From positions 62,001-126,000 of the forward strand of contig WTCE01000005.1 in NCBI GenBank assembly GCA_013138735.1: a DNA stretch of 64,000 nt, written 5' to 3'. The notes beneath the pieces were generated by a model. The model worked only from the letters and a program-made list of their open reading frames with translations. It was not told the origin of the DNA and did not search any database. This DNA is from Crocinitomix sp. Its GTDB lineage: Bacteria; Bacteroidota; Bacteroidia; Flavobacteriales_D; Crocinitomicaceae. A program made the translations under genes and the position numbers. This document shows, piece by piece, positions 36,171 through 44,876 of the stretch (position 1 is the stretch's first letter; each line of letters opens with the position of its first letter).

Positions 36171-38729
36171 ATGCGTCAACTCCTTCTAGGTTTATGTATT
36201 CTCATATCCCCTTTCCTTCACGGTCAATCGCTGTTGGATAAAGAAGTGACTGTTCAATTTCAAAAAGCAAATTTAGAAAAATGCCTGAATCAACTTGAAA
36301 AAGCTTCGGGCATTTCCTTTTCTTATAACTCCCGTCAAATTCACGCAGTTGACAAAAAAGTAAATCTAAAATTCGAGCAAAAATCTATCGCTCAAATATT
36401 GGATAAACTCCTAGCAGAAACCAAATTACAATACAAAGAAATTGGGGATCAAATAACGGTTTACGCCTTAAATTCTACAAAGGAGGTTGTGGTTATTAGC
36501 GGGCATATTCAAGATAAAAACTCAGGCGAAGAATTGATTGGTGCACGCATTGTTTTTCCTGAACATGGAATAGGATGCATCTCAAATTCTTATGGCTATT
36601 ACGCCATAGAAGTTCCAAAAGGTAGCACTACAATGAAGGTAAGTTCAGTAGGTATGCTTACGCTAATGGATGAAATTACACTTGATAATGAAATCGTTTT
36701 AAACATTGGCTTAGCGGTAGATACGCTTTTGCTGAATGTAGTTGAAGTAGTTTCGAACAAGGTTGATGGCACAAGTGAGATGGTAGATTTTGCTAATTTA
36801 TCCCATACTATAATTACACCCATAGCTATTTCCAAGGTTCCGGCTGCCAGTGGCGAGCGTGATTTGCTGAGACACTTACAACAATTACCGGGCGTACAAC
36901 CTGCCAATGACGGTGGTGCCAATTTTATAGTACGTGGCTCGGGCACAGGCGGAAATCTAATTTTAATGGATGAAATTCCGATTTACCATCCCACACATTT
37001 ATTAGGGATTTACTCTATTGTGAATACAGACGCTTTAAAATCGGCGACACTTTATAAAGATTATATTCCTTTGCAATATGGAGATCGAAGCGCCTCAGTT
37101 TTACAAATTCATAACAAAGAGGGCGATTTAAATAAGCATCATATTTCAGGCGGTTTTAGCGGTTTTATGGCACGGCTGAATCTAGAAGGGCCAATTGTCA
37201 AGAAAAAGGCTTCATTTTACACCTCAGGGCGCGTTTCGACATTCCCAGGGGCCTTGCTTTCTATTTTGGGTAACCGAGACTTGGGTAATCCAACATTTTA
37301 TGACTTGAATGGCAAAGTAAATGTAAAGTTGAATTCAAATAACCGCATTTATTTAACGGGGTATTTTGGTAGAGATGGATTGACTGATTCCACATCATTT
37401 TACCAATGGGGAAATGTAGCGGGTGCATTCCGTTGGAATCATGTGGTCAATACCAAAACGTTTTCCAACTTAAGCATTACACATAGCGAGTTCTCCTATG
37501 GTTTTTCTCGTCTTGATGATTACGAAGCTTTGAGCTTTGGTCAAAAGGTAGTGACCAATAAAGTCAATTACGATTTTACTTATTTTTTGAACAATACGAC
37601 CAAAATTAAATACGGCCTGTCAGCTGCCTTTTTGCGCACCCGTCGCGGAAACTTTAGCGAAGCAGAGGCGAATCTTTTTCTTCAGCGGCAATCTTTAGAA
37701 AATGGTCTTTATGCATCCATTGAGAAAAAATTTAGTCCAAGATTCAACGTTAAAGGGGGTATTCGTCTGCCTTTCACTTTTCATATTGGAACCGGCGATA
37801 CGACCTCATACCTCAACCCTGATTTATCAAAAACACAGGTGATCTATCAAAAAAATAAGTTCTATGACTTTACGTTTTTTGCAGATCCAAGAATTGTGGG
37901 CACGTATAATTTAAACGAGAATAATGAACTGCAATTTGCAGCAATGGTGACTAGTCAAAACACCCATATTATTAATTATATCAACTATTTTTTACCGATT
38001 GAAATTTGGACACCATCTACCGATTATTTAAAGCCAGAACGTAATTTCCAAGCCTCCATAGGTTGGACAAACCGTTGGAATAATTTGCATACATCTGCTA
38101 TTGCTTATCATAAATATGTCGTGAATGTCTTGGATTATGCCTCCCCTATTTTTACTTCCTCTACAGATATTGAGAGCAATTTATTGGCTGGCACATTGCG
38201 GGTAAGTGGTTTAGAATTCATGGCGAATTATAAATTTACAACTTGGTACTCGGCATCTGTTTCCTATGCTTATACTTATACCCGTCAAAAAATAGAAGGA
38301 ATTAACAATGATTTACCTTATGTGGCACCGAGTGATCGTCCCCATTATTTTTCATTTAGCCAATTCTTTAATTTGTCTAAAAAATGGGTAATCACCACAA
38401 ATTTCACCGCACATACAGGGACGGCAATTACATTACCAAATGGGCAATTCGTAATTGACGGAACTGCTTTCCCTCTATATTCTTCCAACAGAAACACGGA
38501 ACGTTTGCCAACATTTAGGCGCGTTGATTTGGCTTTTAAACGAAATTTGGGTGTAAAGAAAAAAAGAGATAATTGGGATTTAACCTTCACTATTACAAAT
38601 TTCTTTGCCCGTGACAATCCATCTGTGGCTTATGTTCAACAATCTCAGTCAGCGCCAGGACAATTAGGTATTACAACGGTAGATTATTCACCAATTATGA
38701 TTTCTTTAAATCTAAATTTTAGGTATTAA
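36171..38729 (+). CDS. STN-type TonB-dependent outer-membrane receptor
   Basis: The 852-residue receptor starts with a signal peptide ending LHGQ. The STN signalling domain (residues ~22-103, LEKCLNQLEKASGISFSYNS) interacts with FecR. A carboxypeptidase-regulatory-like domain (HIQDKNSGEELIGARIVFP) comes next, then the plug (LRHLQQLPGVQPANDGGANF, IVRGSG) and a long barrel ending PIMISLNLNFRY. It imports an unidentified ligand. A DUF4249 lipoprotein follows almost immediately, a combination common in flavobacteria. No clue to substrate was seen. Confidence 0.92.
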   Translation: MRQLLLGLCILISPFLHGQSLLDKEVTVQFQKANLEKCLNQLEKASGISFSYNSRQIHAVDKKVNLKFEQKSIAQILDKLLAETKLQYKEIGDQITVYALNSTKEVVVISGHIQDKNSGEELIGARIVFPEHGIGCISNSYGYYAIEVPKGSTTMKVSSVGMLTLMDEITLDNEIVLNIGLAVDTLLLNVVEVVSNKVDGTSEMVDFANLSHTIITPIAISKVPAASGERDLLRHLQQLPGVQPANDGGANFIVRGSGTGGNLILMDEIPIYHPTHLLGIYSIVNTDALKSATLYKDYIPLQYGDRSASVLQIHNKEGDLNKHHISGGFSGFMARLNLEGPIVKKKASFYTSGRVSTFPGALLSILGNRDLGNPTFYDLNGKVNVKLNSNNRIYLTGYFGRDGLTDSTSFYQWGNVAGAFRWNHVVNTKTFSNLSITHSEFSYGFSRLDDYEALSFGQKVVTNKVNYDFTYFLNNTTKIKYGLSAAFLRTRRGNFSEAEANLFLQRQSLENGLYASIEKKFSPRFNVKGGIRLPFTFHIGTGDTTSYLNPDLSKTQVIYQKNKFYDFTFFADPRIVGTYNLNENNELQFAAMVTSQNTHIINYINYFLPIEIWTPSTDYLKPERNFQASIGWTNRWNNLHTSAIAYHKYVVNVLDYASPIFTSSTDIESNLLAGTLRVSGLEFMANYKFTTWYSASVSYAYTYTRQKIEGINNDLPYVAPSDRPHYFSFSQFFNLSKKWVITTNFTAHTGTAITLPNGQFVIDGTAFPLYSSNRNTERLPTFRRVDLAFKRNLGVKKKRDNWDLTFTITNFFARDNPSVAYVQQSQSAPGQLGITTVDYSPIMISLNLNFRY

Positions 38730-38739
38730 CGTGTATTCT

Positions 38740-39567
38740 ATGACTAAAACAAATAAAATCTATATCGCTTTTGTAGTCATCATAGCTTTTGCTTGTACAA
38801 AGAATTTTATAGGCATTGATTTAACTTCCCATACGGAGCAAAAAATTGTCGGAGAGGGTTATTTCACCGATTCGTTAATGAAACACCAATTTTTATTTAC
38901 GGTCAGCAATAATTTAGGATCAACAGAGTTGAATTATGCCCAAGAGGTAGGTCTTTTAGTAAAAACACCTGAAGGAATTCGATCATTCTCTCAAATAGGA
39001 GATGGATTATTTGAATCAGATGAAGAGTTTAAAGGGACTTATGGCGCTAATTATACCATCCAATTTTCTTATAAAGGAGATGTGCATGAAGTGGAAACAA
39101 TCATGCCAAGTCCAATTTCAATAAATGAAGTTGATTATCAAGTTTTCGATTCATTAAATGGTTATGGTGGACAAGGTGAAATCAGTATGAATATTAGTTC
39201 ACCCATTGATCAATACATGCAATTTAAACTGTTTAGGGGATCAATTGAAGCTTCCTCTGGCGACACACTTTGGAATGAAATAATCCTACCTGTTTATCGC
39301 ATTGCAAAAATTAATGCTGGAGACAATCTTGATATGCGACTACCAATTGAGGATTACGATTCATTCTACCTAACTAGTTCAAGTTTAATTAAAATTAAAA
39401 CATCAATAATTTCAACAGATGTAGGTGAGTACCTCCTAAAGTTAAAAAACTATGTGCAAAATGAACTGATCAACAATCAATCTTATAACGCACCCTTTTA
39501 TTATTCGAATGAGGCTTATGGACTAGGTTATGGAACTATTTTAGATAGTTTAATCCATCAATACTAA
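38740..39567 (+). CDS. DUF4249 family lipoprotein
   Basis: The GTG at 38731 and the ATG at 38740 are both possible starts. ATG is preferred because it gives MTKTNKIYIAFVVIIAFAC, a clean lipoprotein signal with the lipid-bearing cysteine. DUF4249 features are present: an early VGEGYFTDSL block, beta-rich sequence, and a C-terminal SNEAYGLGYGTI corresponding to the usual glycine-rich end. The family accompanies TonB receptors and probably captures ligand at the surface. The protein is shorter (~275 aa) than many relatives. Confidence 0.85.
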   Translation: MTKTNKIYIAFVVIIAFACTKNFIGIDLTSHTEQKIVGEGYFTDSLMKHQFLFTVSNNLGSTELNYAQEVGLLVKTPEGIRSFSQIGDGLFESDEEFKGTYGANYTIQFSYKGDVHEVETIMPSPISINEVDYQVFDSLNGYGGQGEISMNISSPIDQYMQFKLFRGSIEASSGDTLWNEIILPVYRIAKINAGDNLDMRLPIEDYDSFYLTSSSLIKIKTSIISTDVGEYLLKLKNYVQNELINNQSYNAPFYYSNEAYGLGYGTILDSLIHQY

Positions 39568-39580
39568 TCTGCCAACAAAT

Positions 39581-40297
39581 TTATTTCGCTTTCTTTTCAG
39601 AATTGATTACATAGCGCAAACCTGCGCCTAAATATGTGCTCCAATTAATCGTTGTTGCTGGCACTCCAATATACTCTGTTAAGGGATCAATTACATTTGT
39701 AGCACCCATATAAATTGGAACGCCATAATTAGTCGAAATGGAAAAATTTAAAATGAATCCTTTACCTAAAGGGGCGTCCATATTTAAACTTAATCGGGCG
39801 GTGGGTGTAAAATAATGTCGTGTTATTTGAGCGCTTAGTAATTCCTCATTTCCTTGAAAAAAAGGTGCAATACCACTTTCTTCCCAGTCTCCAGCTGGAT
39901 TTAAAATCCAATTTCTATTGGCTCGGTCAGATTGTACATTTTGATATCCCAAATTCAAATCAAAGCCGATAGAAAAAATTGAAATTCCAAGGTTTCTTTC
40001 TAAACCAATGCGCAGGTTAGTAGAGGTTATTTGATTGGAAAAATGACGTGTACTAAAGGTTGAGTCAGTCAATTCATACAAATCATAATTGGGTGATAAA
40101 ACATTTCCAGATCCGCCTTGGGTTACACCTATCTTATAGCGCAGCTTTTCATTAATTGGTTTCCGATATTCAATTCCCAAACGAAATTCTTCGCTAGCGG
40201 TAATTACAATTCCTAAATCCCCAGCAGATTGGGCAAATGAAAAACAATTTGCTCCAGTAAGCAAAATCAATAAAGCAAGTCTTTTAAATTCTATCAT
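39581..40297 (-). CDS. Tandem barrel paralog 3 (238 aa)
   Basis: A signal peptide ends SFAQ. The mature part shares a plan with the next two upstream genes: EFRLGIEYRKPINEKLRYKI near the start, ERNLGISIFSIGFDLNLGYQ in the middle, TPTARLSLNMDAPLGKGFIL, VPIYMGATNVIDPLTEYIG, and LGAGLRYVIN at the end. Alternating hydrophobic residues and aromatic termini indicate a small outer-membrane barrel. No named family was recognised. It is the last of three tandem copies. Confidence 0.75.
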   Translation of the reverse strand: MIEFKRLALLILLTGANCFSFAQSAGDLGIVITASEEFRLGIEYRKPINEKLRYKIGVTQGGSGNVLSPNYDLYELTDSTFSTRHFSNQITSTNLRIGLERNLGISIFSIGFDLNLGYQNVQSDRANRNWILNPAGDWEESGIAPFFQGNEELLSAQITRHYFTPTARLSLNMDAPLGKGFILNFSISTNYGVPIYMGATNVIDPLTEYIGVPATTINWSTYLGAGLRYVINSEKKAK

Positions 40298-40384
40298 ATC
40301 TTCTTAACGTATAATATGCATACGATAAAAGAGTTAGATAGGTTGCGCGGATTCTTTAGTGTCTGATCGGAAATAGACGAAGCA

Positions 40385-41149
40385 CTAATCAACCGGCGGC
40401 TGAACTTTATTTTTGAAAGTACCTAAGATATACCTCAACCCAACGGCTGCTGTAGTGCCAATGTCAAAATTAACTGGCGGCGATCCAATAGCGATTCTAT
40501 TGTGATTAGTAACTTCTGTAGCTCCCATATAAACAGGTACTCCAAAGCGCGTTAAAATAGAACAGTTAAAATAAAATGCATCAGAAATGGGTACGTTTAG
40601 GTTAAAGGTTATCCGCAAACTTGGAACAAAAAAATGCTGTTTGATATTGGCATAATCAGGATCGCCTACAACCAAGACGTTATTGGGTGAATTAGAGGGG
40701 ATTTGTGAAGCATCCGCCACAAAATTACCGCGAATCCAATTTCCGTCCTTGTCCAATAATAAGGGTGAATTATATTGTCTTTTTTCATGTCGTAAATATC
40801 CTAAATTCAAATCTGCCCCAAGAGAAAATAAGGATTCTCCTAATTTTCTTTCACCACCAATTCTTAATTCCCATTGATTGTTGCCACGAAAAACTGTTTG
40901 TTGCACGACTACCGAATCTGATGCGGAAATTATTCCCGTAGAAATCCAACTATTTTGAAACGTGCCATGCGTAACACCAAATTTATAGGTGAGTTGTTCA
41001 CTTTTTGGAAGGCGGAATTCTATTCCATATCGCGACTCATCATTTAGGGATAAAATGAAGCCTAAATCGGCTTTTTCTTGCGCAAATAAATTACCCAGTG
41101 ACATAAGAACTAGGATTGCGGTAAAGTTGAATTTTAAAAATACGCTCAT
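40385..41149 (-). CDS. Tandem barrel paralog 2 (~254 aa)
   Basis: The ATG at 41149 (MSVFLKFNFTAILVLMSLGN, signal peptide ending LFAQ) is preferred to one six codons earlier that would overlap the upstream gene by 8 bases. It shares with its neighbours the SRYGIEFRLPKSEQLTYKFG start, the GESLFSLGADLNLGYLRHEK middle, the VPVYMGATEV block and a GLRYILG end. It is probably an outer-membrane barrel. Ligand and partners are unknown. Confidence 0.75.
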   Translation of the reverse strand: MSVFLKFNFTAILVLMSLGNLFAQEKADLGFILSLNDESRYGIEFRLPKSEQLTYKFGVTHGTFQNSWISTGIISASDSVVVQQTVFRGNNQWELRIGGERKLGESLFSLGADLNLGYLRHEKRQYNSPLLLDKDGNWIRGNFVADASQIPSNSPNNVLVVGDPDYANIKQHFFVPSLRITFNLNVPISDAFYFNCSILTRFGVPVYMGATEVTNHNRIAIGSPPVNFDIGTTAAVGLRYILGTFKNKVQPPVD

Positions 41150-41159
41150 GGTATTCAAT

Positions 41160-41882
41160 TTAGCCACGTTTTTTGTTACGGCTTCCGATTATATAACGTA
41201 AACCAATGCTTGCATTTGTATTAAAATCTAGCCAACGTTGTGGTATGTAATTAAAGAGTCCTAAGGGATCATCCACTTGTGTTGCACCCATATATAAGGG
41301 TACATTGAAGATACCAGATCCAGCCAAATTCAAAATAAAGGAATTCCCAATTGGGATGTTCATATTTAAGCTTAGTCGAACTCCAGGCACCACATAATGA
41401 CGTGAAATTCGCGAATTATTGGGGTCATCACTTGGTTGGAAACCCGGAAATAACGAGTTGCCTGACCAAGTTCCATCATCTCGTAAATAAGTGGAACTAT
41501 ATTGATAGGCAGAATTTGATTGCCAATAGTTCAAACTTAAATCTGTTCCAACAGAAAACATAGAATTACCAAATTGTCGTTCTACACCAAATCGAAGCCC
41601 TGTTCGAAAGCCATTTTTAAGATAATTCCGTTTGGTTATTATGGAATCCGAAACTGAAATTATTTCTCCTTGTTGCTGCCAAAGATAGTAATTCGACTCA
41701 CCGTAGGCGGCGGCTAATCTGAAGTGATATTTCTCCCCAAAAGGTTTTCGATATTCGAGCGTGAATTTATTATATTGTGAAGTTGAAATGGCAAAGCCAA
41801 AGTCTGCTTTTTCTTGCGCATTACTTGGTATAAGAAAAAGAAGACCAATAAGGGTAATAATGATTTTCTTTAAAGGGTGCAT
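41160..41882 (-). CDS. Tandem barrel paralog 1 (240 aa)
   Basis: This is the first of three tandem paralogs. The signal peptide ends PSNAQ, followed by EKADFGFAISTSQYNKFTLE, ERQFGNSMFSVGTDLSLNYW, VPLYMGATQVDDPLGLFNY and a GLRYIIG end, which line up with the two downstream copies. The predicted location is the outer membrane. It starts 178 bases after the VWA gene ends, with no obvious terminator between them. Confidence 0.75.
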   Translation of the reverse strand: MHPLKKIIITLIGLLFLIPSNAQEKADFGFAISTSQYNKFTLEYRKPFGEKYHFRLAAAYGESNYYLWQQQGEIISVSDSIITKRNYLKNGFRTGLRFGVERQFGNSMFSVGTDLSLNYWQSNSAYQYSSTYLRDDGTWSGNSLFPGFQPSDDPNNSRISRHYVVPGVRLSLNMNIPIGNSFILNLAGSGIFNVPLYMGATQVDDPLGLFNYIPQRWLDFNTNASIGLRYIIGSRNKKRG

Positions 41883-42060
41883 TGAGTTTTGTTTTGCTTT
41901 ACAAAACGAATAGAATCAGACTTTAGTATATCTGCTCCTAACTCAATTCACTTTGACCTCATTAAAAACGGTGCCTTTTTGTTTAAAAATCAACACTTTA
42001 AAAGAAAAATAGCTGACAATCCTCTACTCCAAAACACTCTCCATTGCCAGCTAAACTCTT

Positions 42061-43977
42061 TTATTCATAAATGGTCTTGGCGGCATCCACCAATCTTAAA
42101 AATTCTGCACGATAACCATTTTGATCATCTCCTTTACCTTCTTTTGCCAATTTTAAAATGGCATCAAAATTTAAGGTTCCTTTATATTCAGATTCTCTTA
42201 AGAGCATTCCAAAACCAGCAACTGCTGCTGAAAATTTATAATTATCAGATAATTTGCTCCAATCTGTCACCTTGTTCTTCAGATTGCGTTCAAGCAATTT
42301 ACTTTCGTCACCATCTGGTGCTTTATATCTAAACTTAACCGTTAATAATTCATTGCCATATTTACGACTATCGGTTGGGTTATCGTCTTGATAACGCAAA
42401 GGATCAACTGTTGGATTAGTGCCATCTCCCTCTCCTTTCATCACCACTTCATACAAAGCCGTAACGGAGTGACCAGCGCCAATTTCTCCAGCATCTTTTT
42501 TATCGTCATTAAAATCTTCTTCATTCAATAAGCGGTTTTCATAACCGATAAGTCGATACGATTCTACTATCGTAGGATTAAACTCAACCTGAATTTTTAC
42601 ATCCTTTGCTATCGTAACTAAGGTGGCTCCAATTTCAGTAACCAATACTTTTTTCGCTTCTAAAAGGTTGTCGATATAAGCATAATTACCATTTCCTTTA
42701 TCCGCCAATGTTTCCATTTTAGAATCTTGAATGTTTCCTGTTCCGAATCCTAAACAGGTTAAAAACACACCCGTTTTTCGCTTCTCTTCAATCAAATCTT
42801 TCATGGCAGCATCAGAACTCATTCCAATATTAAAGTCGCCATCTGTTGCCAAAATAACGCGGTTATTTCCACCTTGAATAAAATTATCCGTTGCAACTTG
42901 ATAGGCTAATTTAATACCAGCTCCACCGGCAGTTGATCCACCCGCGTTTAATTTTTCAAGTGCAGCCAAAATCTCAGTACTATTATCAGCCGAGGTTGAA
43001 TTTAGAACCACTCCTGCGGCACCTGCGTAAACTACAATTGCAATGCGATCGCGGTCGCCCAATTCATTCACTAACATTTTAAAAGATTTTTTGAGTAATG
43101 GTAACTTATTGGGCTGATCCATTGAGCCAGAAACATCTAATAAGAAAACCAAATTACTCGCGGGTAAATTTCCTTTCTCAATGCGTTCTCCTTGTAAACC
43201 AATATGCACCAACTTATTATTATTCCATGGGCAATCACCTATTTCAGTTGTAATTGAAAATGGTTGTTCATCCGTTGGATTGGGATAATCATAATGGAAA
43301 TAATTAATCAATTCTTCAACGCGAACGGCTCCCTTATCTGGCTTTTGCCCATTCAATAAAAAACGGCGTACGTTAGAATATGAAGCAGCATCAACATCTA
43401 CAGAAAAAGTAGAAAGTGGATTGACATTGGTGAGTTTATACCCATTTTCTTCAATCGAATTATAAGATTCTGTGTTATGATAAACAGGTTCATTACGGTA
43501 ATAACCCGATCCTATGCCACTTCGAAAAGCGCGTCCTGATTTACTTGAAATTCCGAATAATGCAGGCGCATTATCCATAGACTCTTCCGCATCTACAACC
43601 TCTAGTTCATCAACAATCGGTTCAGGTTCAGGCATTAGATTAATTATTTTAGCATTAATCGTTTTCGTTTGACCCAATGTTAACTCTACCCCTGATTTGC
43701 GGTATTTTTTATAGTTGGCCTTGTCAACCTTAAAATAATATGATGCAGTTGGCATATCCTTAAATTCATAATATCCTTTCGTATTGGTTTTAGTTGAACG
43801 ATTCACGTTCGTTTTTTCATCCTTGATGGTGACTTGTGCGTCAACAACAACAAATCCTAAATTGTCCTTTATAATTCCTTTTAAACTAATGCTAGATGTT
43901 TGTGAAAAACCCGTTACAGTAAATAGTAGCAAGGCTAAAACTAGGTTGAATTTTGTCAAAAAATAAGTGCGCTTCAT
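42061..43977 (-). CDS. YfbK-like von Willebrand factor A protein
   Basis: The 638-residue protein has a signal peptide (MKRTYFLTKFNLVLALLLFT onward) and a carboxypeptidase-regulatory-like domain at ~28-115. The conserved FSVDVDAASYSNVRRFL block (191-207) is followed by a VWA domain with the metal-binding MIDAS motif DVSGSMD at 281-287 and DGDFNIG further on, then a DUF3520 C-terminal domain. The architecture matches E. coli YfbK-type proteins with an added N-terminal beta domain. It is predicted to be periplasmic or surface located and to bind a protein through the metal site. A second, different VWA protein is at 59963. Confidence 0.9.
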   Translation of the reverse strand: MKRTYFLTKFNLVLALLLFTVTGFSQTSSISLKGIIKDNLGFVVVDAQVTIKDEKTNVNRSTKTNTKGYYEFKDMPTASYYFKVDKANYKKYRKSGVELTLGQTKTINAKIINLMPEPEPIVDELEVVDAEESMDNAPALFGISSKSGRAFRSGIGSGYYRNEPVYHNTESYNSIEENGYKLTNVNPLSTFSVDVDAASYSNVRRFLLNGQKPDKGAVRVEELINYFHYDYPNPTDEQPFSITTEIGDCPWNNNKLVHIGLQGERIEKGNLPASNLVFLLDVSGSMDQPNKLPLLKKSFKMLVNELGDRDRIAIVVYAGAAGVVLNSTSADNSTEILAALEKLNAGGSTAGGAGIKLAYQVATDNFIQGGNNRVILATDGDFNIGMSSDAAMKDLIEEKRKTGVFLTCLGFGTGNIQDSKMETLADKGNGNYAYIDNLLEAKKVLVTEIGATLVTIAKDVKIQVEFNPTIVESYRLIGYENRLLNEEDFNDDKKDAGEIGAGHSVTALYEVVMKGEGDGTNPTVDPLRYQDDNPTDSRKYGNELLTVKFRYKAPDGDESKLLERNLKNKVTDWSKLSDNYKFSAAVAGFGMLLRESEYKGTLNFDAILKLAKEGKGDDQNGYRAEFLRLVDAAKTIYE

Positions 43978-44098
43978 AATGTATGTTTTGCTCTCTGTAA
44001 AACTGAAGGGTGGAAAGGTTCATTTCACGGGCATTTCTCATTTTGCCTAACTCTCAAGTTGATAATATGCAATGATAAGTTTTTAAAATAGTAAGGAG

Positions 44099-44196
44099 GT
44101 TATTAGAATGCCACCCTAAAGGACGCTGAGGTTAGGTTAGTGAGCCTGTCGAACTATCGAAGTGCGCTTTAGGGTCCTCGAAAAGTTCTTTATTCG
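44099..44196 (+). repeat. Direct repeat copy A next to the GIY-YIG gene
   Basis: The segment from GTTATTAGAATGCCACCC to AAGTTCTTTATTC recurs in imperfect form at 44783-44876. It folds as a hairpin with the arms CCCTAAAG (44114-44121) and CTTTAGGG (44167-44174). The 35-base inverted-repeat arm occupies 44127-44161 inside the loop. Confidence 0.75.
44127..44161 (+). repeat. 35-base inverted repeat, left arm
   Basis: The 35 bases are the exact reverse complement of 44583-44617. The pair encloses the frameshifted GIY-YIG gene, with the right arm beginning 9 bases after that gene's restored stop. Confidence 0.9.
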
Positions 44197-44219
44197 CTAT
44201 AAAAAGGAAAATGTGGCGT

Positions 44220-44258
44220 AAAAAAAGGTCGCTGAGGCTCTCGAAGCGCCCTTTTTTT
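44220..44258. terminator. Bidirectional hairpin terminator
   Basis: A run of seven A, then GG, one mismatch and CGCT pairs with AGCG, CC and seven T around an 11-base loop. The A/T flanks allow it to work in both directions. It lies between the divergently arranged VWA and GIY-YIG genes, 27 bases before the latter. The inner GCTGAGGCTCTCGAAG matches the nearby repeat family. Confidence 0.65.
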
Positions 44259-44284
44259 GCTAGTTTTAATTTTAACCCAAACAG

Positions 44285-44574
44285 ATGGCAAAAGGATATA
44301 TGTACATTCTCTTATGTGCTAATAACACCTATTATACTGGAAGCACCAAGTATTTAGAACTTCGCGTTGACCAACATAATAATGGTGAAGGCGCAAACTA
44401 TACCACTAAACATAGTCCTGTAAAGTTGATTTATTATGAGGAATATCCACGGATAGATTATCATTCAATAGAGAAAAGCAGGTGCAAGGTTGGCGCCGTG
44501 CAAAAAAAGAAGCGCTCATGAATGGAGATGATGAATTATTACCCGAGTTGGCTATTGCTTATCGGGATTTATAA
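44285..44574 (+). pseudogene. GIY-YIG (UPF0213-like) nuclease gene with a frameshift
   Basis: The start (KGYMYILLCANNTYYTGSTK, then LELRVDQHNNGEGANYTTKH and SPVKLIYYEEYP) is a clear GIY-YIG single-domain protein. In the starting frame the sequence degrades after IDYH and stops at 44519-44521. In the neighbouring frame it continues FNREKQVQGWRRAKKEALMN to an intact end ELAIAYRDL and a TAA at 44572-44574. One missing base in the codon after the IDY codons (around 44463) would restore a product of about 96 aa, the usual size for the family. It is inactivated unless the base is lost only in the assembly. The gene sits between exact 35-base inverted repeats. Confidence 0.85.
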
Positions 44575-44582
44575 ACCGGCAT

Positions 44583-44617
44583 TTCGATAGTTCGACAGGC
44601 TCACTAACCTAACCTCA
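44583..44617 (-). repeat. 35-base inverted repeat, right arm
   Basis: This is the exact reverse complement of 44127-44161. It is followed without a gap by a 22-base segment (44612-44633) that recurs with one mismatch at 11043-11064, placing this element and the intergenic repeat of the giant-protein cluster in one family. Confidence 0.9.
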
Positions 44618-44782
44618 ATGTCCTCCCATCTTGGTATTAATCGACAGCCCCAGAGCCTCAGCGACCTTTTATCTAGTGCCTAGTAACCATTCGGGTTAGA
44701 GCCTTAGCTACCTTACGCCCTGGATCTGGTTAACGTTCTAGGCAGATTACATAATAAGTGTTTTTAAAAAAATAGTTTAAAT

Positions 44783-44876
44783 GTTATTAGAATACCAGCC
44801 CAAAGGACACTGAGGCTCTCGAAGTGCCCTTTGGGCTCTCGAAGTGCGCTTTGGGATCCTCGAAATGTTCTTATTC
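44783..44876 (+). repeat. Direct repeat copy B
   Basis: This is an imperfect copy of 44099-44196. Instead of the 35-base arm it contains a tandem duplication of GGCTCTCGAAGTGC followed by CCTTT or GCTTT. Its right end overlaps the stop codon of the 975-aa gene at 44871-44873. Confidence 0.7.

Noticed and set aside
41889-42332. A 147-codon plus-strand frame
   Set aside because: It lies largely antisense to the well-supported VWA gene, and its composition shows no protein-like pattern.
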